A stretch of 64,000 nucleotides of DNA from Bombyx mori (taxonomy: Eukaryota; Arthropoda; Insecta; Lepidoptera; Bombycidae), in NCBI RefSeq assembly GCF_030269925.1, contig NC_085109.1, positions 4,278,001-4,342,000 of the forward strand. Direction: 5' to 3'. This document shows positions 11,099 through 21,905 of the stretch, in pieces (the stretch's first letter is position 1; every line of letters starts with the position of its first letter). Position numbers and translations under genes: made by a program. A model generated the notes under the pieces. It saw only the letters and a list, made by a program, of their open reading frames with translations. It had not been told where the DNA came from and ran no database searches.

Positions 11099-11345
11099 TG
11101 ACCCGCTTTCGCTTCGCTTCGGGAACATTAAATTTTATTATTGATAGCTGAGTCTCGCGATGTTACCTGCGGTTATTGTCGTACCGTGGGTGACGCCGCG
11201 GGGCGAAGCTAGTCTAAAAAAAGTAGCCTAAGTTACTCCTTATATCATCAGTTACCTATCAGTGAAAGTTTCGTACAAAACCGGTCTAGTCGTTCTAGAG
11301 ATTAGCCGGAACAAATAGACAGACAGACAGACAGACAAAAAAGTA
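11099..11345 (-). mobile_element. Degenerate Helitron-like element
   Basis: The inverse of the left end (cgaagcgaaagcgggtcact) resembles the 3-prime end of the Helitron at 55013, and aaaaaagtagcctaagtta matches an internal word of that element. The other end has (gaca)n after tctagagattagccgg, common in lepidopteran Helitron-type repeats. The CTAG terminus is mutated. Confidence 0.4.
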
Positions 11346-11942
11346 CTGTTGTACATATACTTACGCATTAAGTAAAAAGTGGTTATTTTATTATTACAAA
11401 CAGACACTCTAATTTTATTTATTTGTACAGATGACGTCATCGTCTCCTAAAACATGAGACGGCCATGTCGGGTACCTACTCGTATCGAGCAACGCATCTC
11501 ATAGCCAGAGCTATCAATTTTTCTATTTCCACTATGTAAGAATCGTCGTGTAGTAAAACTGACCTGAAAGTGAAATGATAAAACGTAAAACTGAAATGAG
11601 ATATGGACCTCGAGTTGCAAGTTTTGGTTGTCAGACATATAAATTAAACAGACCAACTTTATTCACACTCTGATTTAATCTGCCAATGATGCGTCTTATT
11701 CATCTACTCTTTTCTGACCGCCTTTATTTAAAAGAGAATGCCTCTTTTAAATATGTCTCAGCCGGCCGGTCACGTGGCTTAGTCACGTGACTTTAAAGGC
11801 AGTCAATTGAGCAACTAATAAACAATAATATTTAAATGTTTTGCAATACAAACCTCATATTTAATAATAATTCTTAATATCTACAGGACTTTATATAATC
11901 ATATTAATATAAAAAATCATAAGCCTTACACAAGGTTAGTTT
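11346..11942. other. Intergenic, no gene seen
   Basis: Contains the inverted cacgtggcttagtcacgtg-type stretch near 11770 but no gene or repeat family that I recognise. Confidence 0.4.
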
Positions 11943-12018
11943 GGCATTTACGTTTTAATGTCTATGGGCTCCAGTAGCCAATTAACACAAGGTGAGTCGT
12001 GAGCTCGTTCATCCATTT
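11943..12018 (+). mobile_element. Bm1 SINE 3-prime fragment
   Basis: Only the last part of Bm1 is present (ggcatttacg, tgtctatgggctccagtag, gagctcgttcatcca). Confidence 0.65.
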
Positions 12019-12053
12019 TTTTTATATAATAATGATTGGATATTAGATATGAT

Positions 12054-12373
12054 TTTGAAGTGAAAACTTCTTTAGAATCGTTGTGATTTCAAACCGGATG
12101 CAACGGAAAAAACGACAGGTAAGAGACACAAATACAAAAATGTGTAGGATGAAGCCAGCAAAGAATGAGACAGAAATATACATACTATTTAATACAGCGC
12201 CATCTGTGAGATTTTTGAAGTGAAAACTTCTTTAGAATCGTTGTGATTTCAAACCGGATGCAACGGAAAAAACGACAGGTAAGAGACACAAATACAAAAA
12301 TGTGTAGGATGAAGCCAGCAAATAATGAGACAGAAATATACATACTACTTAATACAGCGCCATCTGTGAGATT
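12054..12373. repeat. Tandem duplication, 2 x 160 bp
   Basis: Two consecutive copies (12054-12213, 12214-12373) of a block that begins ttgaagtgaaaacttctttag-like and ends cagcgccatctgtgag. They differ at only a few bases, so the duplication is recent. The second copy is followed by an inverted tcacagagggcgct at about 12452. Confidence 0.85.
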
Positions 12374-12809
12374 TTTTAATAGTCACGTGTGTATGAAAGC
12401 TCTTGTAGTGAATTTTAATTTAGGATTATACGTGAAATTAAAATATCGATTCACAGAGGGCGCTATCTTACAATTATTTACTAATGACAAAATTTTACAT
12501 ATACTTAAGACGTTTAGGATAATTGTATTTTAATTTTGGAAGGTTTCACTTCTACCACGTGTGAATTGCACACATTTTGTATTTTTTTTTACGAATTTCC
12601 ACATATCCTTAAACGACGTGATCGGCTTGTATTTTGGGTTGAAACAAGCTTGTACATATCTACTTGAGATTCTGTCAGCTCTGTCATTCAGTCTCCAAAC
12701 TTGTTAGCTTATTCATGGATCTAATAATACCTTTGTGCTTTCATATTAAAATGTTATATTAAATTATTTTATATTACAATAGATTGTGTTGTGAGGAGAC
12801 TTGATCGTT

Positions 12810-13063
12810 GGGTGGACGAGCTCACAGCCCACCTGGTGTTAAGTGGTTACTGGAGCCTATAGACATCTACAATGTAAATGCCACCCATCATGGAAATGCC
12901 ATGCCACCACCACCACAATGGAAATGAGTTCTAAGGTCTCAGTATAGTTACAACGGTCACCAACGGCCACCCTTCAAACCGAAACGCATTACGGCTTCAC
13001 GGCAGAAATAGGTAGGGTGGTGGTACCCACCCGCGCGGACTCACAAGAGGTCCTACCACCAGT
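12810..13063 (-). mobile_element. Bm1 SINE, short form
   Basis: Inverse orientation from gggtggacgagctcacagcc to the short-form boundary cctaccaccagt. It contains a small internal insertion around 12885-12925 (repeated catggaaatgcc and ccaccacc words). A family B repeat follows within 40 bp. Confidence 0.85.
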
Positions 13064-13099
13064 AAACACTTAGTGTTAGGTTCCCAAAGTAAAACGTAT

Positions 13100-13398
13100 G
13101 ATTGCTTCACTTCATTCTCGTCCTGCGGACAGAATGGAAAGCAGTCGACGTCGCCCAAAACACGTCATTACGGATCCTCCCGATCCACTAACGGTACTTT
13201 TAGGTACCTCAAGGACCGGTCATCGTTCTCGTCCAGCCTGTCGCGTTTCCGATCCGGTGGTAGATTCTGCGAAGCACGACTCTTGTTAGGGTTCGTGTTA
13301 GCTACATCGTCAGGTTTGACCCCAGTGAGCTCATCTACTAGTTAAGTTTACGCTGAAATAGCCTCTCAAGGCTATCAGCATAGGTAGGAAAAAAAAAC
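13100..13398 (-). repeat. Family B repeat, long copy
   Basis: One of the more complete copies. From its far end (cagaatggaaagcagtcgac) it passes through acacgtcattacggatcc and gatccggtggtagattctgc to ctctcaaggctatcagcata and an A-run. Open frames across it are repeat-derived, not genes. Confidence 0.7.
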
Positions 13399-13749
13399 TT
13401 CACGGCAGAAATTGATGCACATACCCACATGAACGCACCATATTGACAATTACTATTTTGTTATATTTGACAATTACTACTTTGTTAATTTTGTTATATT
13501 GAGGGTCAATAGATAGTATACCAATATAAAAAAAATACTTTAGCATGAAAAATAATTTCACTCGTGAGACAAAATAAAGTACACCAAAGACAAAATCTAA
13601 TCAAACGACTTCTAAGAAATACAATTTAAGTAAGACGAATAAGATTTTCAATGGAATCGTACAGCACTTAAGTTACGAAAGGGATTTCGCAAAGAAAATA
13701 GTTCATATTCGTTTATAGAACTTTTCGCTTACCATCTAAAACACGTCTT
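13399..13749. other. Intergenic, no gene seen
   Basis: AT-rich with a short duplicated word (tgacaattactattttgtta) at 13443-13490. Confidence 0.45.
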
Positions 13750-13991
13750 TTTTATTTTTTTTATTGCTTAGATAGGTGGGCGAGCTCACAGCCCACCTGG
13801 TGTTAAGTGGTTACTGGAGCCCATCTACAACGTAGACGCGCCACCCACCTTGAGATACAAGTTCTAAAGTCTCAATATAGTTACAACGGCTGCCCCACCC
13901 TTCAAACCGAAACGCATTACTGCTTCAAGGCAGAAATAGGCAGGGCGGTGGTACCTACCTGCGCGAACTCACAAGTGGTCCTACCACCAGT
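13750..13991 (-). mobile_element. Bm1 SINE, short form
   Basis: T-run, ttgcttagataggtgggcga, the usual body, then the short-form boundary at cctaccaccagt. The tRNA head is absent. Confidence 0.85.
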
Positions 13992-14985
13992 AAAGTTTCT
14001 AAAGGTTCCATTCGACAGTTTTTTTACTAAGAAGCAATACAAGTCGTACCTGTATTTTAGGATTCCGTTAAATATAGGTTATACGTTACGTATGCTAACG
14101 TTTTCCGACGTTTTTTAAAACGGGATTTAGAACATACGATGCCACCATCCATCTTAAAATAACAAAAACCGGATATTTAAACCGTAAAAATGCATATTAT
14201 ATTGCCCAATAAATAGTAATGAAATAGTCCTTCTTACTATAAACTATTTCCATTAAAAACAAATACATTGTATTATTATTATACGAGTAGTCGCTTGGAT
14301 TCTGGGAAGACACTCACATTTAATTACGTCGAAACTGTATACGAAATTTTATTATGAGAGAGGTCAATTTAAGAAGCGGTGTAGTAGGTAAATTTCAATG
14401 TAAATGATCAAATCCATCAAAGAGATCAATATTGTCTGCTCGGTTAACTTCTCAGTATTCCATCCAATTTCGCTATTTGAAGCCGTATTCTGAGGAATTG
14501 AGAGAAGCATATTGTATTACTGAAAAGTCTATTGAATTTCGCAACTTCAATATAGTACAGTGTGCTTAGTGCGAGTTTTTTAACGTTCTCGATAGCGTCG
14601 TCGGGTCTTCGTGTCTTGCGGAGGCACGGGTCGGGGCAACCCCCCTCTGCCCGGGCTTAGACTCCCTGCCTGACGAGGCAGGGGTGATGAGGTTGCTGGT
14701 ACGATTCTTGAGTGGGTCGAATCTTGTTGTGTGGGTCGAATCGAGAATTTGGCATGTTGTTTGTCTTACTGTTCTCTTCTCTTCTCATGTGTCATGTTTA
14801 TAGCTAAAGATTTTTTTAACGACTGAATCATTACTCAATGAAATCTTGAGGAGAGTCCTGAGAAATAAGTAGATTTTTTTTTCTTATCCAATCGCTTGGA
14901 GCGTAAAGGGCTATTCCAGCTAGAATAGGCTCTAATAGAAATTTGAAAAATCGGCTTAGATTAGTGGTGGCAGATAAATGATATT
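13992..14985. other. Intergenic, no gene seen
   Basis: A GC-rich patch at 14600-14720 (ggcacgggtcggggcaaccc, cctgcctgacgaggcagggg) stands out from the AT-rich surroundings and contains the palindrome cctgcctgacgaggcagg. It matches nothing else in the window and has no open frame. Confidence 0.4.
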
Positions 14986-15403
14986 AAAAAAAACACGCGT
15001 GGCATTCGGAGATTGCCACGGTAAAGCTATTGCATAGCATTTTTTATCAACTTATGCAATTTTAATTAGACAATAATATAATAATTTAATATTAAAAAAA
15101 TAATACAATAAGACCACGCTATACTTATAAACATTAACAAAAGCAAAACATGAATTGTCCCTTCACACTGATAAGATAGACCGCGCGAGAGAGAGATGGG
15201 AAAACTTTTCATGATGCGCATGCAGTGTGACATCACGCCGCGCGCTTAATCACAAACACTACACAAGCGCAACATGTGAATATGTTGAACGCGAGCTACA
15301 TTGTAGGTGGAGTGGGGGTGTTAGGTTTTATTTTCGTTACGGAATTTATTGATTCGGTCGCCGCGCTCAAAGCCCGCGATAAAGGCTATGCAATAGCTTA
15401 AAA
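14986..15403 (-). repeat. Dispersed repeat X, copy 2 (inverted)
   Basis: Inverse copy of 10633-11040, with the same internal order (gtggcattcgg, aagctattgcatagc, tgatgcgcatgcag, cgcgataaaggctatgcaat). Together the two copies form an inverted pair 4 kb apart. Confidence 0.7.
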
Positions 15404-15552
15404 ACCTCTGGTACAATTATTAGACATTAATGATATCAAATACTCCCGACAATGAATGACTTAGCTCCGTTTTCTTTATTATAATACCAAAACAACATTT
15501 AGAGCCCTTAATATCTATTTATAATAAATTAATATTTTAAACAGTATTATTA

Positions 15553-15897
15553 TCTATACTAAAATTATAAAGAGGAAAGATTTGTTTGTTTGTTTGTTTG
15601 TATTGAATAGGCTCCGAAACTACTGAACCGATTTAAAAACATATTTCACTTTTTGGGAGATACACTATTCTCGAGTGACATAGGCCTTAATCTGTTTTGA
15701 AAAAAATTAGGGATCCTTACTAAAACTCCAATAATGTAACCCAAGGTGTAAAAACATTACCTAAAATATTCTTTACATCGCGTCTGACTATTATAGTTAT
15801 GCCGCAATAAGTTCCTTTTCATAAAAAAAATAAAACAAAGTCAAATAGCTTTGAATTTTTTGTTAAAGACCCGAGCGGAGCCGGAGCGGGCCGCTAG
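15553..15897 (+). mobile_element. Non-autonomous Helitron, 345 bp
   Basis: Starts TCTATACTAAAATTATAAAG after A and ends CTAG before T. The terminal hairpin AGCGG-G-CCGCT overlaps the CTAG end, as expected for a Helitron 3-prime end. A run of tttg tetranucleotides follows the first 30 bp. The 5-prime end matches that of the array-carrying Helitron at 55013-57027. No coding capacity. Confidence 0.85.
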
Positions 15898-16567
15898 TAT
15901 TATATAAGATTGAATAAGGTGAGTGAACTTGTCTAACAAAAATATTTTTAAAACTAAAGAGGCTTTTCTTTTGAAGTATTCAATCATAGCAGTTTCAATA
16001 GAATTTTAACAAGTATGTACGGTCTGTTTGTTTATTGCCATTGAAATTAAAGTAGAACAAAATAATAAATACCAAAGCATAGTCATTTGTCAAACACCAA
16101 TTCGTTGAAATGAAAAATGAGTTTAGTCGAAAAAAATTACTCTCAGATAAATAAGCGCTTCGCGGAACCTCTTAGAGTTTTAGTGCTCTGTATATACCCT
16201 CGGTCCGTAGACGGAACTTCGCGTCTATGTAGTACCTACTGCAGCTCGGTATATAACGATCAATAACAGAGTAAACTAACAGCCCGACAACATTGTACAT
16301 CTCGTATATCTTTGGATAACGTCTTCTGGAAATAGGTACACAGAATACAGAATACATTATACAGTACAGAATGGAATCTAATAAAACATTACTGAACATA
16401 CTATAGTTAAAAACAAAAGATTAGTTTGCTTAACAATGAACAAGAGTGTTACAATGTGCGGCTTAAAACAATATCTTTCAACCTTGTACATAGTATGCTT
16501 TGTACAAATGCTGGTGGTATTATATTCTGCAATGTGAGTATATTTTTGTTTTGAATTGTATAGATCA
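15898..16567. other. Intergenic, no gene seen
   Basis: No supported gene; a 75-codon minus frame at 16172-16399 has no recognisable domain. Confidence 0.45.
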
Positions 16568-17020
16568 TTTTTTTTTATTGCTTAGATGGGTGGACGAGCT
16601 CACAGCCCACCTGGTGTTATGTGGTTACTGGAGCCCATAGATATCTACAACGTAAATGCGCCACCCACCTTGAGATATAAGTTCTAAGATCTCAATATAG
16701 TTACAACGGCTGGCCTACCCTTCAAACCGAAACGCATTATTGCTTCACGGCAGAAATAGGCAGGGTGGTGGTACCTACCCCCGCGGACTCACAAGAGATC
16801 CTACCACCAGTTGGACGAACTCACAGCCCATCTGGTATTAAGTGGTTACCGGAGCCCATAGACATATTATAAATGTCACTACCCACCTTGAGATATGAGT
16901 TCTAAGTCTCAATTTTTAAAGTACAACGGCTGCCCGTTTCAAACCAAACACATTATTGCTTCACGACAGAAACAGGCAGGGCGGAGGAACCTACCCATGC
17001 GGATCTCAGATGTCCTGTAA
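16568..17020 (-). mobile_element. Two abutting Bm1 SINEs
   Basis: 16568-16811 is a short-form Bm1 ending at cctaccaccagt. 16812-17020 is a second, more diverged Bm1 in the same orientation that begins immediately at tggacgaactcacagccc. The exact abutment suggests one inserted at the tail of the other, or the pair moved as a dimer. Confidence 0.8.
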
Positions 17021-17134
17021 GTATTAAAATACTTATATATAATATATTTACCGTAAAAGTATACATACTTGCATACACAAATACAGGCAGGTAAATACAA
17101 TATTGGCAGTAGGGCGTTTTTTAAAATGCTTTTA

Positions 17135-17300
17135 TAGGTGAACGGAATTACAGCTCACCTATTGTTATGCGGTTACCGGAATCCAAAGATATCAGCTTGG
17201 ACTAAAGGCTGCGGCAGCCATTATACTGCACAATAGAGATTTAGCTCTCATGTCTCAAAATTTCGTGGTGGCATTCACGCTGTGACACTTACGGTGTTCG
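17135..17300 (-). mobile_element. Degenerate Bm1-related SINE
   Basis: Words such as ttacagctcacctattgtta and gcggttaccggaatccaaag align with the Bm1 3-prime region at low identity. An old copy. Confidence 0.35.
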
Positions 17301-17588
17301 TTAACAATAATTACTCACATGACTAAACAAAAAAAAAAATCTTACATATACAACAATTAATTCAAAGTAAAATAAAAAGATAAAGTACATAAAATATAAA
17401 ATGATATCATTGAAAAGATGTCTAAGAACAATAAGATAAAAATTAAAATGTCCATAACGGCTTAATCTCGCGATTTTTTATTGTCATTATGTTATTTTCA
17501 GGTTTTTCTTAGAAAAATACTGATATTCATTTTTATTAGAAAGGTTATCGCGGCAATTTCCTAATTAAATAATTATTAATAATTTTAT

Positions 17589-17856
17589 TGGTAGGTAGGA
17601 CCTCTTGTGAGTCCGCAGGGGTAGGTACCACCCCCTGCCTATTTCTGCCGTGAAGCAGTAATGCGTTTCGGTTTGAAGGGTGGGGCAGCCGTTGTAACTA
17701 TACTGAGACCGTAGAACTTATATCTCAAGGTGGGTGGCGCATTTACGTCATAGATGTCTATGGGCTTCAATAATTTACGTTGTGGACGCTCCAGTAACCA
17801 CTTAACACCAGGTAGGCTGTGAGTTCGTCCACCCATCAAAGCAGTAGAAAAAAATA
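17589..17856 (+). mobile_element. Bm1 SINE, short form
   Basis: Begins ggtaggtaggacctcttgtg and ends in an A-run followed by (aat)n. It includes an internal duplication of about 30 bp near 17765-17790 (acgttgtggacgctccagta). Confidence 0.8.
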
Positions 17857-17943
17857 ATAATAATAATAATACAGAATATCTAATCGATGTTGTTGAAACT
17901 GAAAATTCTTAGAACGTTCAAACACTATTTCATTTAAAGGTGA

Positions 17944-18249
17944 CTAGACGATGGCCGAGCTTTGCTCGTTTTTTTTTTGATAACGCCATCTTGTTGTGTC
18001 TTCAAAACGGTTAGTTGCCCTCAATTAAGAAAAATAGTATTATTATTCGCCAATAGATGTCAGGAAGAGTTGATTATTGAAAACACGAATAAAACAACAT
18101 TTTCTGAAAATAAATCGTAGCTAGATCGATTTATCGCCCCCGAAATCCCCTGTATACTAAATTTTATGGAAATCGTTGGAGCCGTTTCCGAGATTCAGAT
18201 TACATATATATTATGAATATACAAGAATTGCTCGTTTAAAGGTATAAGA
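17944..18249 (-). mobile_element. Non-autonomous Helitron, 306 bp
   Basis: On the minus strand it starts TCTTATACCTTTAAACGAGC and ends GGCCATCGTCTAG, with A at 17943 and T at 18250 on the plus strand. The 5-prime end is a very common lepidopteran Helitron end. No coding capacity. Confidence 0.75.
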
Positions 18250-18560
18250 TATAAAGGTACCGGTTGCCTTTAGACATTTGAATAACGCCCACTTTGAGAA
18301 CTGAGATCGAAGTCTCTGTAGTTTGAGGAAACGGTCGTTCAACCCTACATAGCCGACAGAGTAATACCTACCCACGTAGTACAAGAAAATAAAATGCTTC
18401 GGCGTTTACTCTATTTTCCTTTAAGTGATTCACTAATGACGTTCAAGTTTTGAAGTTTGAATTAGATTTTTATTAGCCAATATGTGCAGACGCTCTCACC
18501 GTCTGATGTTACACGGTTATCGGTGGCTGTTGCTTCGCAGTGAAAATAGGCAGAATGACT
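18250..18560. repeat. Degenerate SINE remnants
   Basis: Bm1-like words (cgcccactttgagaactgag, gaggaaacggtcgttcaacc, ctacccacgtag) indicate one or two very old Bm1 fragments. Confidence 0.3.
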
Positions 18561-18589
18561 ATGATACTAGGGAAAAATCTTGCTCTATT

Positions 18590-19155
18590 AAACGAGGTTC
18601 ATACATAAATAATAGTTTAAAAAAACGAACAAAATACGTTTTTATAGAAAATCCAACAAAAAAATTAAAAATAAATATTAATAAATTTTAATTAAAAACA
18701 GTGTAAGAAAAAGTGATTTTATTGTAAAAAAAGCGTGGGGTGCATGGTATCAGTAGTTATAAATATTTTATGAACAGATATGAGTAAAAGGGTTATTTTG
18801 ATAACATCCTGAAAAGCACTCCACGCTTTTTTCAATAAAATCACTTTTTCTCATAATGTTTTTATTTCAAATTATTAAAATTTATTTTCTATTTTTTAGT
18901 TGGATTTTCTATAAAAGCGTATTTTTTTTAGTTTTTTCAAACTATTATTTATTTTTAATTTTATAGTTGATTTTTTTTCCAATCCTTTTTTTAATATTGA
19001 ATTGTCATTGGTACTTAATAAGTATACCAAATTTCGAGTTAATTCGACGTTTTGAAGGGGGTCAAAATCATGTTGAAAGATTCCATTACATACATACTGA
19101 AGATGTATGTATGATTTGAAGATTCTGAAGCTAATAAAAGCGTATTAAAAACACA
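18590..19155 (-). mobile_element. Foldback/hairpin MITE
   Basis: The centre is a long hairpin: agaaaaagtgattttattg at 18708 pairs with its inverse at 18830, and wider arms (ataatagtttaaaaaaac..tataga against tctata..aactattatt) extend it to over 100 bp per side. The outer right end (gctaataaaagcgtattaaa) is the family's terminal word. Copies or fragments lie at 25137, 26837, 30848, 48416, 51195, 58735 and 59235. This copy gives the empty site for the Helitron at 27225. Confidence 0.65.
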
Positions 19156-19254
19156 TCCGTCTTAGGTCGTTTTCGCTCACAATTTTGATCTCAAATTTTG
19201 TTTCTCATTAACAAATTGGTAATGAGTAATTAGAAAATGTCCGATTAAGAAGTT

Positions 19255-19515
19255 AAACTGGAGACTGGAAGCACTCACCATCAGGTGAGCCGTACGTTTG
19301 TCTGCCTACTGGTAGGCAGCGGCTTGGCTCTGCCCATGGCATTGCTGAAGTCCACGGGCGACGGTAACCACTCACCAACAGGTGGGCCTTACGCTCGTCT
19401 GCCTCTTCGTAGGCAGCGGCTTGACTTTGCCCCTGGCATTGCCGAAGTCCACGGGCGACGGTAACCGCTCACCATCAGGTGAGCCGTACGCTCGTCTGCC
19501 TACTAAGGCAATAAA
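19255..19515 (+). repeat. Family C repeat, tandem triplication
   Basis: Three consecutive partial or complete units of the core (cggcttggctctgcc, attgctgaagtccacgggcg, gggccttacgctcgtctgcc) end in aaggcaataaaaacaaaac. Tandem copies of a 3-prime end may reflect multimeric insertion or unequal exchange. Confidence 0.75.
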
Positions 19516-20023
19516 AACAAAACAAGAAATCCGTAATATTATATTGATTTAAAATTGAATAGTAGTTTATAGGATGCAAATACTTCAAAGGAGTTATATG
19601 TCAAAGGAATCAAGAGTAAAACAAGAAAGCGGCTTTATAGCCAAGCAATTTAAAATGATTTTAGCTTGAAGAGCTAATTTTCAGGCGCTTGTGTTTTTCA
19701 AATAAGTGTTTTTAACTTTTTATTTATGGAAGTATAGACTTGTCTGTTTGAAGAAAAAATAAACTATCCTGTGTTCGTTTAAGGAGCATTTTCGTTCGGC
19801 ATCCCGTACAAACTCCCAGTCCTTGGAGTGTGCTCGGGCTAATGAAAAATCAGCTCTTAGTAACCAAGCAACGGAAAATCGTGGAAGGCGCCGAGTTACA
19901 GGAGCGATATTTATAGTAGAAATCGATAACTCACTACTCTATCGGGCATCGTAAGACAGTGAATATAAAACAGTCAAACAGCTTTCAGTTTATGATTTAG
20001 TGGTATAATTACTTTTTTCCCCT
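19516..20023. other. Intergenic, no gene seen
   Basis: No supported gene; slightly GC-richer at 19790-19970 without a recognisable motif. Confidence 0.4.
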
Positions 20024-20172
20024 CGGACTGCTAGGTAATCTCACGGGCTCAACCTGAGAGAGCTTGCTAGCACTGGCTCTGGTAAGAGCATTGGTTTTCT
20101 AAATCTAACGCCGGATCTGAATCGTGACCCACTGAAAAGATCCGTCGAGAAACTCAATGGGTTGTATCTGTG
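20024..20172 (+). repeat. Family B repeat, diverged copy
   Basis: Shows ggtaatctcacgggctcaac, cgtgacccactgaaaagatc and cgagaaactcaatggg in the family order. Confidence 0.6.
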
Positions 20173-21580
20173 AAAGAGATAAAGAAGTAATAATTACAGT
20201 ATTTGTCATCTTTAATAGACTAAAATAGCTTCGTATGTTCTATGTCATATTTGGGGTCTATAGATTTAAGCTAGTGCGTCTTCACATAGACAGCTTGTTA
20301 AGTAAAAAAAAACATTTTTGATATTTCATTATTTGACATTCTTCAGCTACTGGGTCCCTATTTAATGTTTGATATATCTATTTAGATTTCCATATAGCTA
20401 CCATGTTTATCCAGCTATCCAATCAGCTTCTAGTATCGTTTAGTCCCATCCAATCATGGTAGCTTGAGTCGTCGAGTTCTTCTACCTAAGCATATTATCG
20501 CTATCATATTCTTCGCTTCAAACTTTTGTAGACGATATTGCGTTTACTTTCCATTTCTGCTTGCCGTTATTATTATTTGTATATAGTTTGGCTTTTATTT
20601 CTTATTAGTCATACCAATCTACTTTGCCGGTCGATTTTATATGTAATTTGACTTAAGACTCAATCGCTGCCAAAGTTCATAGAATTACCGGCTAGGTGAA
20701 TCTAATGATATTCCTTAAAATTTCATTTAGTGGTCCAGCTGTTTCGGAGTCTCTAGAGAACACACACACACACACAAAACCTGTGTATTATTGGAGTGTG
20801 ACAATTACACAATTATTGTGAATAGAAGTTTTCCGATCTGAATGGAATAAATACTGGAATACTTTATTCACTGTGGAGTCCTATCTAGTTCACTTTATGC
20901 TCCACCAGACATGTTATTCTATTAGCAAGAGGCTATATGAGATAATACGACAGGACGACTAGCCGGTCGGCTTGAGGACTTACCAATTAAGCACCACTTC
21001 ACTGTTTATAGACGGTTGTTGATTAAATTAATTTGGTGTTAACAGTAGGTGTTTAGTTATCTGTGAGTAATGTCATTTGATTACATGTATTCGTAAGTGA
21101 TCTTGGCTGTATGTGATATTTTTCCGTGTTCAATAATGTTTGTTCTTAAATCTCGCATTTTAGTTCAAAATGTGTACTACTTCGAATGCATATGAGGCAT
21201 TTTCAACAATTAAAATTCTGCAGTGTCTTGTTTATAAATAAGAGTAAAATTTTTGATCATTCTCGATTGGAAATTTTTCGATTACAGTTCTTTTGAGGTT
21301 TTCAGATAATAAATATTATACATAACTAATATTTCTCTTATAGACTAATAACTTCCGCCCAATGAAGTGTAACCCACAAAGTAAATGAAATTAGGTTTTT
21401 TTAAAGTAGCCTGAGAGATATAGATTGCACTTCATTCATACCAATTCATTCTCAGGTGTAGTTTCAATATTTGCAGAAAATGTAATCCCTGGTTACCGGA
21501 GTTATGACGTAAGTGCCACCTAGATGATCACATTAATGTAATACTGGTAATATAATAACAATACCAGTAACCTTAATAGA
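20173..21580. other. Intergenic, no gene seen
   Basis: 1.4 kb without a supported frame. It has a short (ca)n at 20761-20776 next to ctgtttcggagtctctagag, a phrase often found at ends of lepidopteran transposon copies, but no element boundary is clear. Confidence 0.45.
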
Positions 21581-21745
21581 CTACCAGCCGGGTAGGCGCG
21601 CTCACGGGGCTCAGCCTGAAAGATTTTGCCAAAATCTGACCTAGCAAGAGCAGTGCTTTGCTGAATTTACCACAGGATCGGCATCGCGATGCACGCAGTA
21701 GATCCGGCGAGAAACTTAGTGGATTGTGTCTATGGGTTAGTCTCT
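21581..21745 (+). repeat. Family B repeat
   Basis: ggcgcgctcacggggctcag, ctagcaagagcagtgctttg and gatccggcgagaaacttagt in order; 3-prime part only. Confidence 0.6.
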
Positions 21746-21905
21746 CGCATGGTGGACTGACCAGGTAAAGGTTGCAACGGATTGTCCTCTACATGTAAGC
21801 ACCAGATGCACAGCCGGAAGGGAGGAGAAGCACTTGGTTGTAAAACACCTTACTGAAAGCATGACTACCCCGACCACTCTGCCAGGAATGTAGCGATGAT
21901 AAAGA
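21746..21905 (+). pseudogene. LINE reverse-transcriptase C-terminal remnant
   Basis: The conceptual translation contains WWTDQVKVATDCPLH and then a region rich in R and W, like the extreme C-terminus of RTE-type LINE proteins (RW.DQ..K.A..PL..). Stops interrupt it and no other part of the protein is nearby. Weak but typical; compare the better fragment at 60407-60571. Confidence 0.35.

Noticed and set aside
16812..17020. Independent SINE family next to Bm1
   Set aside because: Words and order match Bm1 at lower identity; treated as an older or mutated Bm1.
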